DNA from: Erysipelotrichaceae bacterium | GTDB taxonomy: Bacteria; Bacillota_I; Bacilli_A; Erysipelotrichales; Coprobacillaceae | Assembly (NCBI GenBank): GCA_021201315.1 | Contig: JAJQFG010000112.1 | Span: forward strand, 1-33,099 | Length of the DNA stretch: 33,099 bases | Direction: 5' to 3' | Shown: positions 1 to 7,884 of the stretch, piece by piece | Position numbering within the stretch: position 1 is the first letter of the stretch | How the letters are laid out: the number at the start of each line of letters is the position of its first letter | Notes under the pieces: model-generated | Told to the model about the DNA's origin: nothing | Databases searched by the model: none | Seen by the model: only the letters and a program-made list of their open reading frames with translations | Made by a program: the position numbers and the translations under genes

Positions 1-212
1 CAACACTTGACTCTTTTTTATTTAACTGTCCATTTTACAGGGTACATTTTATTATACATAGTATTTTTTTTTAAACATTTTTACACCTCAAAAAAAACAT
101 ATGAAAATAAAAGGATAATTATTCTAATTTTGATGTTATAGTTCTAGTTTTGTCGAATGGATTAACTTTTATTTAGATTTGTTATAGAATGGGCGAGTAA
201 GGAGAAATAGAT

Positions 213-542
213 ATGAATATTGAAATAGATGATTATTTTATTATTGTTTCTTTTCATGGTGAAATTGATAGTAGTCATGTAGGAAGTTATCGCAAACAAT
301 TGGATGATTTAATTGAAAATAGTCATAAAGATATGATTTTTGATTTTAGTGATACGACAATGATTGATAGTTCAGGGATTGGACTTGTGTTGGGTCGTTA
401 TAATCAATTAAAAAATGATCAACGTATCTTGATGATTACAGGATTAAATAGTGTTACTTATCGTTTATTTGAATTAACGGGTTTATTTAAGATTATGCCT
501 TATTTTAAGTCGATGGAGGATATTAAGGAGGGGAAGCTATGA
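213..542 (+). CDS. spoIIAA: Anti-sigma F factor antagonist SpoIIAA
   Basis: This is a 109-residue single STAS-domain protein. In Bacillus, dephosphorylated SpoIIAA binds SpoIIAB in the forespore and releases sigma F. The phosphorylation loop is visible as DSSGIGLVLGRY, with the candidate serine at residues 53/54, matching the family's DSSGLG motif. The length is that expected for SpoIIAA. The ATG is preceded by AAGGAG (199-204) at normal spacing. The 3' end overlaps spoIIAB by 4 bases (ATGA), which implies translational coupling. The gene order spoIIAA-spoIIAB-sigF is the classical spoIIA operon and makes the assignment secure. I found no confident sigma H or sigma A promoter upstream. Confidence 0.96.
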   Translation: MNIEIDDYFIIVSFHGEIDSSHVGSYRKQLDDLIENSHKDMIFDFSDTTMIDSSGIGLVLGRYNQLKNDQRILMITGLNSVTYRLFELTGLFKIMPYFKSMEDIKEGKL

Positions 543-976
543 ATAAGATGGAAGTATCATTTAGTGCTATATTGGATAATGAGAATTTTGCTCGTACTAC
601 AGTAGCTGCCTTTTTAACACCACTAAATCCTACCATTGATGAAATTATTGAAGTTAAAACCATTGTATCTGAAGCAGTAAGCAATGCTATTATTCATGGC
701 TATGGCCATAATGAAAAATGTCAGGTGATTATGAAAATGACAATTGAAGAAAATAAGATGACTTTAATTATACAGGATTTTGGTAAAGGTATTGAAGATA
801 TAGAAGCAGTTAGAAAACCTTTTTATACAACAGCTAAAGAAACGGAACATACGGGGATGGGTATGAGTATTATTGAAACTTTAGCTGATAGTTTTGATAT
901 TGAAAGTGTTGTTAATATTGGGACAAAATATATTATCACAAAGAAGCTTCATTGTGGCAACGTCACATACGATTGA
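539..976 (+). CDS. spoIIAB: Anti-sigma F factor / serine kinase SpoIIAB
   Basis: This is a 145-residue GHKL-fold ATPase. SpoIIAB binds and inhibits sigma F and phosphorylates SpoIIAA. The N-box is visible as EAVSNAIIHGY (about residues 45-55). The G1 box is DFGKGI and the G2 region is TGMGMSI (about 105-111). The length is that of Bacillus SpoIIAB (about 146). It overlaps spoIIAA by 4 bases at its start. At its end it overlaps the likely GTG start of sigF by about 23 bases, so all three genes are probably translationally coupled. The last residues (KLHCGNVTYD) are lineage-specific. Confidence 0.96.
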   Translation: MNKMEVSFSAILDNENFARTTVAAFLTPLNPTIDEIIEVKTIVSEAVSNAIIHGYGHNEKCQVIMKMTIEENKMTLIIQDFGKGIEDIEAVRKPFYTTAKETEHTGMGMSIIETLADSFDIESVVNIGTKYIITKKLHCGNVTYD

Positions 977-1676
977 ACTTCTTAAACGTGTCCGTTTAGG
1001 GGATGAACAGGCAAAAGAAGAAGTAGTGAATGATAATTTAGGTTTAGTATGGTCTATTGTTCATCGTTTTAAGAATAGTTATTATGATAAAGAGGATTTG
1101 TTTCAGATAGGATGCATTGGTTTAATGAAAGCTATTAATAATTTTGATACATCTTATGATGTACAATTTTCTACCTATGCAGTTCCTATTATCATGGGTG
1201 AAATTAAACGTTATTTTAGAGATGATGGCACAATCAAAGTATCTCGTTCCTTAAAAGAACTGAACATTAAAATCAACAAGGCTAAAGAAATACTACAAAA
1301 TCAAACAAACAAAGAACCAACAGTAGAAGAAGTAGCACAATACTTAAAAGTTGATAAACAAGAAGTTATTGAAGCCATAGATGCTTCTTACTATCCAACA
1401 TCACTCAATGAACCAATCTATGAAAAAGATGGTTCTACCATTCAAGTAGAAGATCGTCTCATAGATAAAAGTAATACCATGTGGTTTGAAAAACTAGCAT
1501 TAGAAATCGAAATGGAAAAACTAGACGAAAAAGAAAAAACCATCATATATTTACGCTACCATGAAGCGTATAATCAAGAAACAGTTGCACAAATACTAGG
1601 TATTTCCCAAGTTCAAGTATCAAGATTAGAAAAGAAAATCGTCACAAAATTAAGAACTCGTTTAAATGATCACTGA
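954..1676 (+). CDS. sigF: RNA polymerase sporulation sigma factor SigF
   Basis: This is a sigma-70 family factor for early forespore transcription, about 240 residues from the chosen GTG start (Bacillus SigF is 255). Region 2 includes NLGLVWSIVHRF and DLFQIGCIGLMKAINNFD. The -10 recognition helix lies near YAVPIIMGEIKRYFRDDG. Region 4 ends with a helix-turn-helix (ETVAQILGISQVQVSRLEKK). An in-frame ATG exists at 894, but the extra 20 residues it adds are simply spoIIAB read in another frame. The GTG at 954 gives a family-like N-terminus (MATSHTIELLKRVRLGD), with weak AGAAG-type pairing upstream. TTG or other starts close by cannot be excluded. Confidence 0.94.
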   Translation: MATSHTIELLKRVRLGDEQAKEEVVNDNLGLVWSIVHRFKNSYYDKEDLFQIGCIGLMKAINNFDTSYDVQFSTYAVPIIMGEIKRYFRDDGTIKVSRSLKELNIKINKAKEILQNQTNKEPTVEEVAQYLKVDKQEVIEAIDASYYPTSLNEPIYEKDGSTIQVEDRLIDKSNTMWFEKLALEIEMEKLDEKEKTIIYLRYHEAYNQETVAQILGISQVQVSRLEKKIVTKLRTRLNDH

Positions 1677-1681
1677 TAATG

Positions 1682-1690
1682 TGTTATAAT
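1682..1690 (+). promoter_or_regulatory. Candidate extended -10 promoter for signal peptidase gene
   Basis: TGTTATAAT (1682-1690) is a perfect TGn-TATAAT extended -10, lying between the sigF stop and the signal peptidase start. The -35 region at 17-base spacing (TTAAAT, 1662-1667) is weak. The promoter would let lepB be expressed independently of the sporulation operon. Confidence 0.45.
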
Positions 1691-1707
1691 AACTTCGGTG
1701 ATGAAAA

Positions 1708-2196
1708 ATGAATAAAGAAGAAATCAAAAATACCATATTAGAATATATTAAAGTCATAGTGATAACAGTTATTGTAACATTTATAATTTTACAATTTGTT
1801 CAAATATCTAGAGTTGTTGGTTCATCCATGGAACCTACTTACTATAATGGTAATATTGTATTAGTAGATAAAGTATTCTATAAAAGAGGCGAAGCTGATT
1901 ATAATGATATTGTGATTGTGCAATATGAAGATGAACAAATCATTAAAAGAGTCATTGGACTGTCAGGAGATCATATTGAAATGATTGATAATCAACTCTA
2001 TCGTAATGGTGAATTATTACAAGAGGATTATATATTAGAAGATATGGAAGGTAATGATGATTTTAGTTATGATATTCCTGAAGGTAAAGTATTTGTGATG
2101 GGAGATAATCGTAATAATAGCTTGGACTCTCGTGCTATTGGTTATGTGGATTTTGGCGAAGATGTGGTGGGAAAAGTGTTCTTAAAAGTGTTTTAA
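1708..2196 (+). CDS. lepB: Type I signal peptidase
   Basis: This 162-residue protein has one N-terminal membrane anchor (about residues 12-31) and an extracytoplasmic S26 peptidase domain. It cleaves signal peptides from exported preproteins. The catalytic serine is Ser40 in GSSMEPTY, and the general-base lysine is about Lys80 in IIKRVIG. Family box E is seen as GDNRNNSLDSR near residues 132-142. The length matches single-anchor Gram-positive SipS-type enzymes. A GGTGAT ribosome site precedes the ATG. The gene lies 31 bases after sigF, but whether it has a sporulation role cannot be told. Its stop codon lies inside the terminator hairpin. Confidence 0.93.
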   Translation: MNKEEIKNTILEYIKVIVITVIVTFIILQFVQISRVVGSSMEPTYYNGNIVLVDKVFYKRGEADYNDIVIVQYEDEQIIKRVIGLSGDHIEMIDNQLYRNGELLQEDYILEDMEGNDDFSYDIPEGKVFVMGDNRNNSLDSRAIGYVDFGEDVVGKVFLKVF

Positions 2197-2208
2197 GAAC
2201 ACTTTTTT
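2172..2208 (+). terminator. Intrinsic terminator of signal peptidase gene
   Basis: A 16-base perfect stem (AAAAGTGTTCTTAAAA / TTTTAAGAACACTTTT) with a three-base GTG loop runs into a T tract. The stem includes the last codons and the stop (2194-2196) of the signal peptidase gene. Confidence 0.9.
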
Positions 2209-2297
2209 AAATGTAAATGCTATCATTTATAATTTTAGTAGTCAAAGGATGTATTTTTTGATATGATGTTGCAAAATTAATGAAAGGAAATGAAAGT

Positions 2298-4049
2298 ATG
2301 TCATATAAATTTAGTATTAATAGAGGTAATGCAATCCTTAATTTTTCAGAAGAGTTTTGTCAAAGCCGTTGTCAATTGATTGAAAGTGAATCATTTGCAA
2401 AAGTTTTAGAAAAATATATAAAAGATATTAAAAGGAAAGATACAACCATTTATGGTTATCTTCACGGTATTCAAGAAGATGATATTGATTTATTAAAAGA
2501 TCTTCAATCTGTATTTAAGCAATTATTGGTTATGAATGCTGATGAATTAGTTAGTATTAGACCTGATAAGGCTGCTTATTTTGATGATAGAGATTTATTT
2601 ATTGCTTTAATTGAAGATATATATTTATATTGGAGAAGATTACAAAGATATGCTGTTGTTTTTAATGAAACAAGAAGAGATGGCTATCAAAATGTACAAT
2701 TTACGGATGCCCAAAGTGATTTTGAAGAATTGGTGTTAAAAGTTTATCGTTCAATGCAAAACGCTTTAGGTAAAAATGATAAGGTGTTACGTCAAATTAC
2801 AGCTGGTGTCAACGCTGGTTTAACAGTTACACATATGCGCCCATTTTTACCTTATGAATATCGTAATCTAGATGAAATTCCATTTATTGAATCAGTGGTT
2901 ATTCATCCACCATTTATTACGCATTCAAGACGAAATAAACGTGATGGTGTTTTTCCTGAAAGTAAGACAAATCCATTAGAAGATTTAAAGTTTGATAGCG
3001 ATTCATGGTTTTGTTATCCTGCTAAAGTTGGCGATTTGTTGTGTTTTGTTTATTTTAACGTGAAGTTTATGGCACAAGGAATTACCTTATGTAATTTGTT
3101 TGATTTGGCAGATGAAGCTGAATATCGTAGTCAAAAGCCTGATTTGATTTATGTTTATGGTTATGAAGATGGTAAACAACAACAAGCTTTTTATCAGGAT
3201 GAAAAGAATGATATGCTTGTAGCTTTACTTTCAGCAAGTGATGAGTTTGATTATTTTGGTTATATGAAGAAGATGTGTTTAACACTGCATAATGTACAAA
3301 AGATTAATCATGGTCAATTACCAATTCACGGAGCTATGGTACAAATGACACTTCATAATGGTGATACAAAGAATATTGTGGTTATGGGTGATAGTGGTGC
3401 TGGTAAGAGTGAAACGATTGAACAGATTAAAGTTTATGGCGCAGCTTATATTACTGATTTAAAGACGATTTATGATGATATGGGTGTTTTATCATTGGAT
3501 GAAAATGGTGTTGTGAAAACATCAGGTACTGAAATAGGCGCTTTTGTAAGATTGGATGATTTAGATGCTGGTTATAGTTTTAAGGAATTGGATAGATCAG
3601 TCTTTGTCAATCCTGATAAAGTGAATGCTAGAATTGTGATACCAATTACGGATTATAAAGATGTGGTTGCTAAACATGATGTTGATATGTTCTTATATGC
3701 TAATAACTATGAAGAAGGTGGCGAGGCTTTAAGTTTCTTTGATAGTGTTGATGAAGCATTGACGGTGTTTAGAGCAGGTAATAGAATGGCTAAGGGAACA
3801 ACAACGGAATATGGTTTGGTAGGAAGCTATTTTGCCAATCCATTTGGACCAGTCCAAAGACGTGAACAAACAGAACCATTATTACAGGATTATTTCAAAC
3901 ATATGTTTGATCAAGGTATAAAGGTTGGACAATTACGTACAAGACTTGGTATTAAAGGTAATGAACACAAAGGACCTGAAGAGGCAGCTATTGAAGTATT
4001 GAAATATATAACAGGCGAAGATACTTTAAAACAATTACCTGAAGAGTGA
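2298..4049 (+). CDS. PEPCK/HPr kinase-superfamily P-loop protein
   Basis: This cytosolic protein is about 583 residues from the ATG at 2298, which has AAAGGA at a suitable distance. The upstream ATG at 2280 has no ribosome site. The C-terminal half carries a P-loop, GDSGAGKSE (about residues 364-372), preceded by LPIHGAMVQM. GKSE resembles HPr kinase, and the overall layout resembles the nucleotide-binding half of PEP carboxykinase. The ending includes PFGPVQRREQTEPL and GQLRTRLGIKG. Such proteins are commonly annotated as phosphoenolpyruvate carboxykinase in Bacillota. However, a canonical ATP-PEPCK is encoded at 31.4-32.95 kb, and the GLSGTGKTT and GDDEHGW motifs seen there are absent here. 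The substrate is therefore unknown. It is a single-gene unit with no clear terminator. Confidence 0.75.
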   Translation: MSYKFSINRGNAILNFSEEFCQSRCQLIESESFAKVLEKYIKDIKRKDTTIYGYLHGIQEDDIDLLKDLQSVFKQLLVMNADELVSIRPDKAAYFDDRDLFIALIEDIYLYWRRLQRYAVVFNETRRDGYQNVQFTDAQSDFEELVLKVYRSMQNALGKNDKVLRQITAGVNAGLTVTHMRPFLPYEYRNLDEIPFIESVVIHPPFITHSRRNKRDGVFPESKTNPLEDLKFDSDSWFCYPAKVGDLLCFVYFNVKFMAQGITLCNLFDLADEAEYRSQKPDLIYVYGYEDGKQQQAFYQDEKNDMLVALLSASDEFDYFGYMKKMCLTLHNVQKINHGQLPIHGAMVQMTLHNGDTKNIVVMGDSGAGKSETIEQIKVYGAAYITDLKTIYDDMGVLSLDENGVVKTSGTEIGAFVRLDDLDAGYSFKELDRSVFVNPDKVNARIVIPITDYKDVVAKHDVDMFLYANNYEEGGEALSFFDSVDEALTVFRAGNRMAKGTTTEYGLVGSYFANPFGPVQRREQTEPLLQDYFKHMFDQGIKVGQLRTRLGIKGNEHKGPEEAAIEVLKYITGEDTLKQLPEE

Positions 4050-4276
4050 ACGACAACGCAGTTATCACTTTGCTTTTCTAAAATAAATATGCATAAATGA
4101 ATTTGCCTAAATGATATTCAAAACAACATTACTATATTTGCTTTGACTTTATCACTTGCAGAAATTCAAAATATAATCTATTTGATAAATAGATAGTTCA
4201 TGAAATATTAAAAATGAATAATATACGAATAATGACAATTCTTGCGACAATTTATCTTATTTAAATGTCAAAAAAA

Positions 4277-4305
4277 TTGCATATCGTGAATATTCGTGTT
4301 ATAAT
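4277..4305 (+). promoter_or_regulatory. Sigma A-type promoter of the PD-(D/E)XK gene
   Basis: A -35 TTGCAT (4277-4282) is followed by a 17-base spacer and TATAAT (4300-4305). The TGT just before the -10 makes it an extended -10. This is the best-scoring promoter by eye in the first 10 kb. Transcription would start near 4312, giving a leader of about 95 bases. Confidence 0.8.
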
Positions 4306-4318
4306 ACTTATAAGTATT
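4303..4318. promoter_or_regulatory. 16-base palindrome overlapping the -10
   Basis: AATACTTATAAGTATT is a perfect self-complementary palindrome that begins inside the -10 hexamer and covers the predicted transcription start. That placement fits a repressor operator. The binding protein is unknown. Confidence 0.5.
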
Positions 4319-4344
4319 CTCCTATTAAAAATTTTTAAAAAAAA

Positions 4345-4400
4345 TTCAATTTTAAAAAAGAAAAATGACCACTTTTGAGCGTATATAAATAATAGGAGGG
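4345..4400 (+). promoter_or_regulatory. Leader element, copy 1 (shared with 28.3 kb)
   Basis: TTTTAAAAAAGAAAAA, twelve variable bases, AGCGTATATAAATA and then TAGGAGG also occur, in the same order and spacing, just upstream of the MazF-like pair (28269-28317). Here the variable twelve bases (TGACCACTTTTG) are not complementary to the ribosome site. The element lies within the transcribed leader and ends at the Shine-Dalgarno sequence. Confidence 0.7.
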
Positions 4401-4410
4401 TTTATTATGG

Positions 4411-5415
4411 ATGGATTTTATGGAGAATTTTAGTGAATTCTATATTCAGTACATGAATGGTCATTATCTTAAAGTTCAAGAAGAAATTTCTAAGCAAGGT
4501 ATATATGGAAGCTTTCGCAGTGATTTGTTTCTACATCATGCTTTAAATAAAAATTCTGACATTCTAAGACGACTGTGTGAAGATATAAAAGGCTGTAAAA
4601 TAGATCAGATTACGATTGAAAATTCAAAGCCGTATATATTATCTATTACAAATAAGCAATTAGAACTTGATACTTTCGTAAGTGATAATGAAGGCCTAGG
4701 TTTTAATTTTGAATTTCAAAATTATGATCTCAATCTTGAAGGTAGAAAACGCATGAGTGCTTATGGTAATCGATTGTCTGAGGAACAGATAAAACGTGGT
4801 GTATCTTATAAGGATTCAAAACCATGTTTTCAGGAAATTTATTACTTTGGCAATCCATTGCCTCATTTTAATGGTTTCAAAGATGATATTATGAAGAAAA
4901 TAGATAGCAGCAATGTACGCTATGATGGTGATGTTCTTACATCTACGTTATATACAATGACATATTTAGAAAATTACCTGAACGGTAAGGAAACATTAAC
5001 ATTTACTGAACAATTCTGGTATCTATTAAAAAATGATTATCCGTATCCTTATTTGGAACCAGATAAAAAGATAAAGGAGCTGATAAAAATGCACGAAGAT
5101 TATTTAGCAACTGGTACTAACAAGTATGCAGAATTTTTAGAAGATGCACAAAACAAAGCAAACTATGTAGAAATGGAGAAAATAAGAGCTGAGAGTTTTC
5201 AAAAAGGCGAAGACTCAGGATTTAAAAAAACTTATTCTAATTGCACACAGTCATTAGCTGAAACTTTAAAAAATTTATTGATAAGCAAATTCCATGAAGT
5301 ATCAATGGAGATTGAACAATGTATAGAAAGAGCTAGCTTTGAAGCTTTAAATAATGCCATATTAAATGTACAATTCATTCAAATGCCAGAAGAAATCATA
5401 CGATTTCTAATATAA
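4411..5415 (+). CDS. PD-(D/E)XK nuclease family protein (Rpn/transposase-like)
   Basis: This 334-residue cytosolic protein resembles the Rpn/YhgA-like 'recombination-promoting nuclease or putative transposase' group of the PD-(D/E)XK superfamily. The candidate active-site stretch is LDTFVSDNEGLGFNFEFQ (about residues 88-105), with an aspartate followed by an E-x-Q-type element. Next come YGNRL and FQEIYYFGNPLPH, where these families usually have YxxRL and hydrophobic strand motifs. The C-terminal third is lysine- and glutamate-rich and helical. The strong AGGAGG (4394-4399) is 11 bases from this ATG but only 7 from an out-of-frame ATG at 4407, so the start is ambiguous. It is monocistronic, with its own promoter and terminator. 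Nuclease activity is inferred from the family. Confidence 0.7.
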   Translation: MDFMENFSEFYIQYMNGHYLKVQEEISKQGIYGSFRSDLFLHHALNKNSDILRRLCEDIKGCKIDQITIENSKPYILSITNKQLELDTFVSDNEGLGFNFEFQNYDLNLEGRKRMSAYGNRLSEEQIKRGVSYKDSKPCFQEIYYFGNPLPHFNGFKDDIMKKIDSSNVRYDGDVLTSTLYTMTYLENYLNGKETLTFTEQFWYLLKNDYPYPYLEPDKKIKELIKMHEDYLATGTNKYAEFLEDAQNKANYVEMEKIRAESFQKGEDSGFKKTYSNCTQSLAETLKNLLISKFHEVSMEIEQCIERASFEALNNAILNVQFIQMPEEIIRFLI

Positions 5416-5425
5416 GATTATTTTT

Positions 5426-5466
5426 GCAGCTATTTTTAACCCTCTTAAATAGCTGCATTCTTTTTA
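5426..5466 (+). terminator. Terminator of the PD-(D/E)XK gene
   Basis: A 10-base perfect stem (GCAGCTATTT / AAATAGCTGC) with an 11-base loop is followed by ATTCTTTTT, a convincing intrinsic terminator just after the stop codon. Confidence 0.88.
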
Positions 5467-5584
5467 TCATTAAAAATGAAACTTATAAATTATTTGATAA
5501 CTAGTAACAGTATGATTACTTTGAAAAAATTGCAAATAGTATTCTAGAAATAGTTAGTGTTTTGTAAATAACACAATGATATTT

Positions 5585-5596
5585 TGAACATGTTCA
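5585..5596. promoter_or_regulatory. 12-base palindrome upstream of dpaL
   Basis: TGAACATGTTCA is a perfect palindrome about 18 bases upstream of the candidate -35 of the next operon. It could be an operator; nothing identifies the regulator. Confidence 0.3.
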
Positions 5597-5613
5597 TTCA
5601 TTTTGCTTATATA

Positions 5614-5642
5614 TTGCTATTATTTGATGATATTTTTATATT
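5614..5642 (+). promoter_or_regulatory. Candidate promoter of dpaL operon
   Basis: TTGCTA (5614-5619), a 17-base spacer and TATATT (5637-5642) lie about 45 bases before the TTG start of dpaL. The match is moderate, but the position is right. Confidence 0.45.
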
Positions 5643-5687
5643 ATTAAGTTTGAATAAGAATATAATATTATAAAAGGAAGTGATAAA

Positions 5688-6719
5688 TTGAATTATCAAA
5701 TATTTAAAAATCAAAAAAAGTCATATACCATTAATCTGCCAACAGATTTTGATAAAGTATATGCATTTCATACATCTATGAAAGAATATCAAGTAACACC
5801 ACTACATGACTTAAAAGAACTCGCTAAAAAATATCATGTTTCACGTATTTATGTTAAAGATGAAAGCTATCGTTTTCATCTCAATGCTTTTAAAGGTTTA
5901 GGCGTTAGTTATGCCGCCAGTCAAATCAAAGGCAACCATACTTTTGTAACATGTACTGATGGTAATCATGGTAAAGCAGTTGCCTGGTATGCATATAAAA
6001 CACATCAAAAAGCTATTATTTTTATGCCTCAAGGTAGTGAGGAAAGAAGAATAAAAGCGATTGAAGCTTTTGGAGCAAAAGTCATTGTAACAAATATGAA
6101 TTATGATGATACTGTAAGATATGCTTATGATTATGCTACTAATAATGATTATATCCTACTACAAGATACAGCATTAGACCATTATACAGACATACCTACA
6201 AACATCATATTAGGCTACTCAACACTAATCCATGAAGCATTAATCCAAATGCAAGAAAAACCAACACACATATTCTTACAAGCAGGGGTGGGTTCCTTAG
6301 TGGGTGGGATTACATGGTATTTACATCATTACTATGATAATCTACCAATCATTGGTATTATCGAAGCATTTAGTTGTGCATGTATTTATGAATCAATTAA
6401 AAATGATGAAATTGTGAAAATCGGTGGGCACCCGCAAACAATCATGGCTGGACTTAATTGTGGTGAAGCTAATCCGATTACTTTGCCTATATTAAAAGCT
6501 TATGCATCTTATTTTATTAAATGTGATGATGATATCACTTTAAAAGGTATGTATCGTGCTTTAAATCCAATCGGTGATGATCCTAGTTTTTCTTCGGGAG
6601 AATCTGGTGCAGTAGGTTTAGGACTTATAGAAACTTTGTTAGAAAACAATGACCAAACAATTCAGTTTGATCAAAATTCAAAAATATTAGTGATTAATAC
6701 GGAGGGAGTTTTAGAATGA
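5688..6719 (+). CDS. dpaL: Diaminopropionate ammonia-lyase
   Basis: This 343-residue PLP enzyme has fold type II. The family (E. coli YgeX) converts 2,3-diaminopropionate to pyruvate and two ammonia. The PLP lysine lies in RFHLNAFKGLG (about residues 62-72), closely like the family's RFGLNAFKALG. The TCTDGNHGKAVAW stretch (about 88-100) is the conserved asparagine loop. GVGSLVGGI (about 202-210) resembles the phosphate-binding glycine loop. The length is slightly shorter than E. coli YgeX (398). The start is TTG, chosen because AAGGAAGTGAT lies at ideal spacing and the protein is complete from there. The stop overlaps the next ATG (ATGA), so the two genes are coupled. Confidence 0.9.
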   Translation: MNYQIFKNQKKSYTINLPTDFDKVYAFHTSMKEYQVTPLHDLKELAKKYHVSRIYVKDESYRFHLNAFKGLGVSYAASQIKGNHTFVTCTDGNHGKAVAWYAYKTHQKAIIFMPQGSEERRIKAIEAFGAKVIVTNMNYDDTVRYAYDYATNNDYILLQDTALDHYTDIPTNIILGYSTLIHEALIQMQEKPTHIFLQAGVGSLVGGITWYLHHYYDNLPIIGIIEAFSCACIYESIKNDEIVKIGGHPQTIMAGLNCGEANPITLPILKAYASYFIKCDDDITLKGMYRALNPIGDDPSFSSGESGAVGLGLIETLLENNDQTIQFDQNSKILVINTEGVLE

Positions 6720-7852
6720 ATGATTTAATAGCATTTGCCCAAAAGGCGGTACAAACAAGAAGCTATTCGGATGATGAAGAAAAAATGGCTTGTTTATTAG
6801 TGAATGAGATGAAAAAGTTACAATATGATGAAGCTTATATTGATTCAATAGGTAATGTAGTTGGTCGTATTGGTAGTGGTAAGACTGTGATTCACTTTGA
6901 TGGTCATATGGATACAGTTGAAGTGAACGATGAAGATTTGTGGGAACAGCCACCCTTTTCTGGTAATATTGTGGATGGCTATTTATGGGGTAGAGGCAGT
7001 GTAGATATGAAATCAGCCTTGTGTGCCGCTATATATGGTGCGGCTAAAGCAAGAGATTTAGGTTATTTAGAAGATAAAACAGTTTATGTGACAGGAACTG
7101 TTTGTGAAGAATATTGTGATGGTGTTAATTTAAAATTATTGTATGAAGAATTAAAAGTAAAACCTGATTATTGTATTATTTGTGAACCTAGTGGTAATGT
7201 GATTACTTTAGGACATAAAGGTAAAGCACAAATACGTATTACAACTCATGGTGTTTCTGCTCATGGTTCAGCACCAGAAAAAGGAAAGAATACTGTTTAT
7301 GAAATGGCTGAAATTATTCAACGTGTTGAAAAACTCAATCAATCATTGTATAAAGAAGGCCCTCATGGTACCATTGTTTTATCTGATATATCTTGTATAT
7401 CTGCATCTTTAAATGCAGTGCCAAGTGCTTGTTCGATTTATCTAGATAGACGTTTAGCATTGGGTGAAAGTTTAAATCAAGTTAAAAATGAAATGAATGA
7501 TTTGATTGCAGGCAAAGATGCTTTTTGGGAAGTAGGAACACTCATCCATCAAAGCTGGAAGGGGAAAGAATTATACTATGAACCAATGCATGATCCATGG
7601 ATCATTGAAAAAGAACATCCATTAACACAAGCATTAATACATGCTTATGAAAAAGTTTATCAAGCAGAAGTAGATAAATTTGATTTTTGGGATTTTGGGA
7701 CTAATGCCATTACGCCTGTAGCTTTATGTATACCAACGATTGGCTTTGGCCCAGGAGAATATAAACTAGCTCATATGAGAAATGAACATTGTAGTATTGA
7801 TCAAATCAATAAAGCTGCTGATATTTATTGTCAATTAATTAAAGAAATATAA
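6716..7852 (+). CDS. M20 family metallohydrolase, YgeY-like
   Basis: This 378-residue protein is a zinc-dependent amidohydrolase/peptidase of the M20 (ArgE/DapE/CPG2) family. Metal ligands are visible in order: His in HFDGHMDTVE (about residue 64), Asp in GRGSVDMKSA (about 98), the glutamate pair in CEEYCDG (about 128-129), Glu in ICEPSG and a C-terminal His in KLAHMRNEH. The dimerisation insert lies between. In E. coli, ygeY is adjacent to ygeX (the same lyase), and such proteins are called YgeY 'selenium metabolism-linked' hydrolases. That gene pair is preserved here, so the substrate is probably an acylated diamino acid precursor, but this is inference. It is coupled to dpaL by an ATGA overlap. 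Confidence 0.87.
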   Translation: MNDLIAFAQKAVQTRSYSDDEEKMACLLVNEMKKLQYDEAYIDSIGNVVGRIGSGKTVIHFDGHMDTVEVNDEDLWEQPPFSGNIVDGYLWGRGSVDMKSALCAAIYGAAKARDLGYLEDKTVYVTGTVCEEYCDGVNLKLLYEELKVKPDYCIICEPSGNVITLGHKGKAQIRITTHGVSAHGSAPEKGKNTVYEMAEIIQRVEKLNQSLYKEGPHGTIVLSDISCISASLNAVPSACSIYLDRRLALGESLNQVKNEMNDLIAGKDAFWEVGTLIHQSWKGKELYYEPMHDPWIIEKEHPLTQALIHAYEKVYQAEVDKFDFWDFGTNAITPVALCIPTIGFGPGEYKLAHMRNEHCSIDQINKAADIYCQLIKEI

Positions 7853-7855
7853 AAA

Positions 7856-7881
7856 ATGGTTCACGTTTGTGAACCATTTAT
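7856..7881. terminator. Bidirectional terminator between ygeY-like gene and gdhA
   Basis: An 11-base stem (AAATGGTTCAC / GTGAACCATTT) with a GTTT loop lies between two convergent genes, with T-rich flanks on both strands. Confidence 0.88.
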
Positions 7882-7884
7882 TTA

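Larger units (their letters stand above)
4050..4406. other. Intergenic control region before the PD-(D/E)XK gene
   Basis: These roughly 357 bases contain no gene I can support. The first 220 bases are AT-rich and featureless to the eye, with no clear terminator for the preceding gene. The last 130 bases hold a strong promoter, a 16-base palindrome and a transcribed leader that is repeated in front of the MazF-like pair at 28.3 kb. Confidence 0.7.

Noticed and set aside
100-212. Sigma H promoter for spoIIAA (AGGATAA near 112, GAAT near 156 or 187)
   Set aside because: The spacing between the -35-like and -10-like pieces is far from the 12-14 bases expected, so no promoter was called.
894-953. 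ATG start for sigF at 894
   Set aside because: The added residues are spoIIAB read in another frame and do not look like a sigma factor N-terminus.
3082-3285. Open frames antisense to, or nested within, long genes (for example here and in gdhA, the ATPase gene, rnfC and pckA)
   Set aside because: They have no ribosome sites, show low-complexity composition, and lie wholly within well-supported genes.
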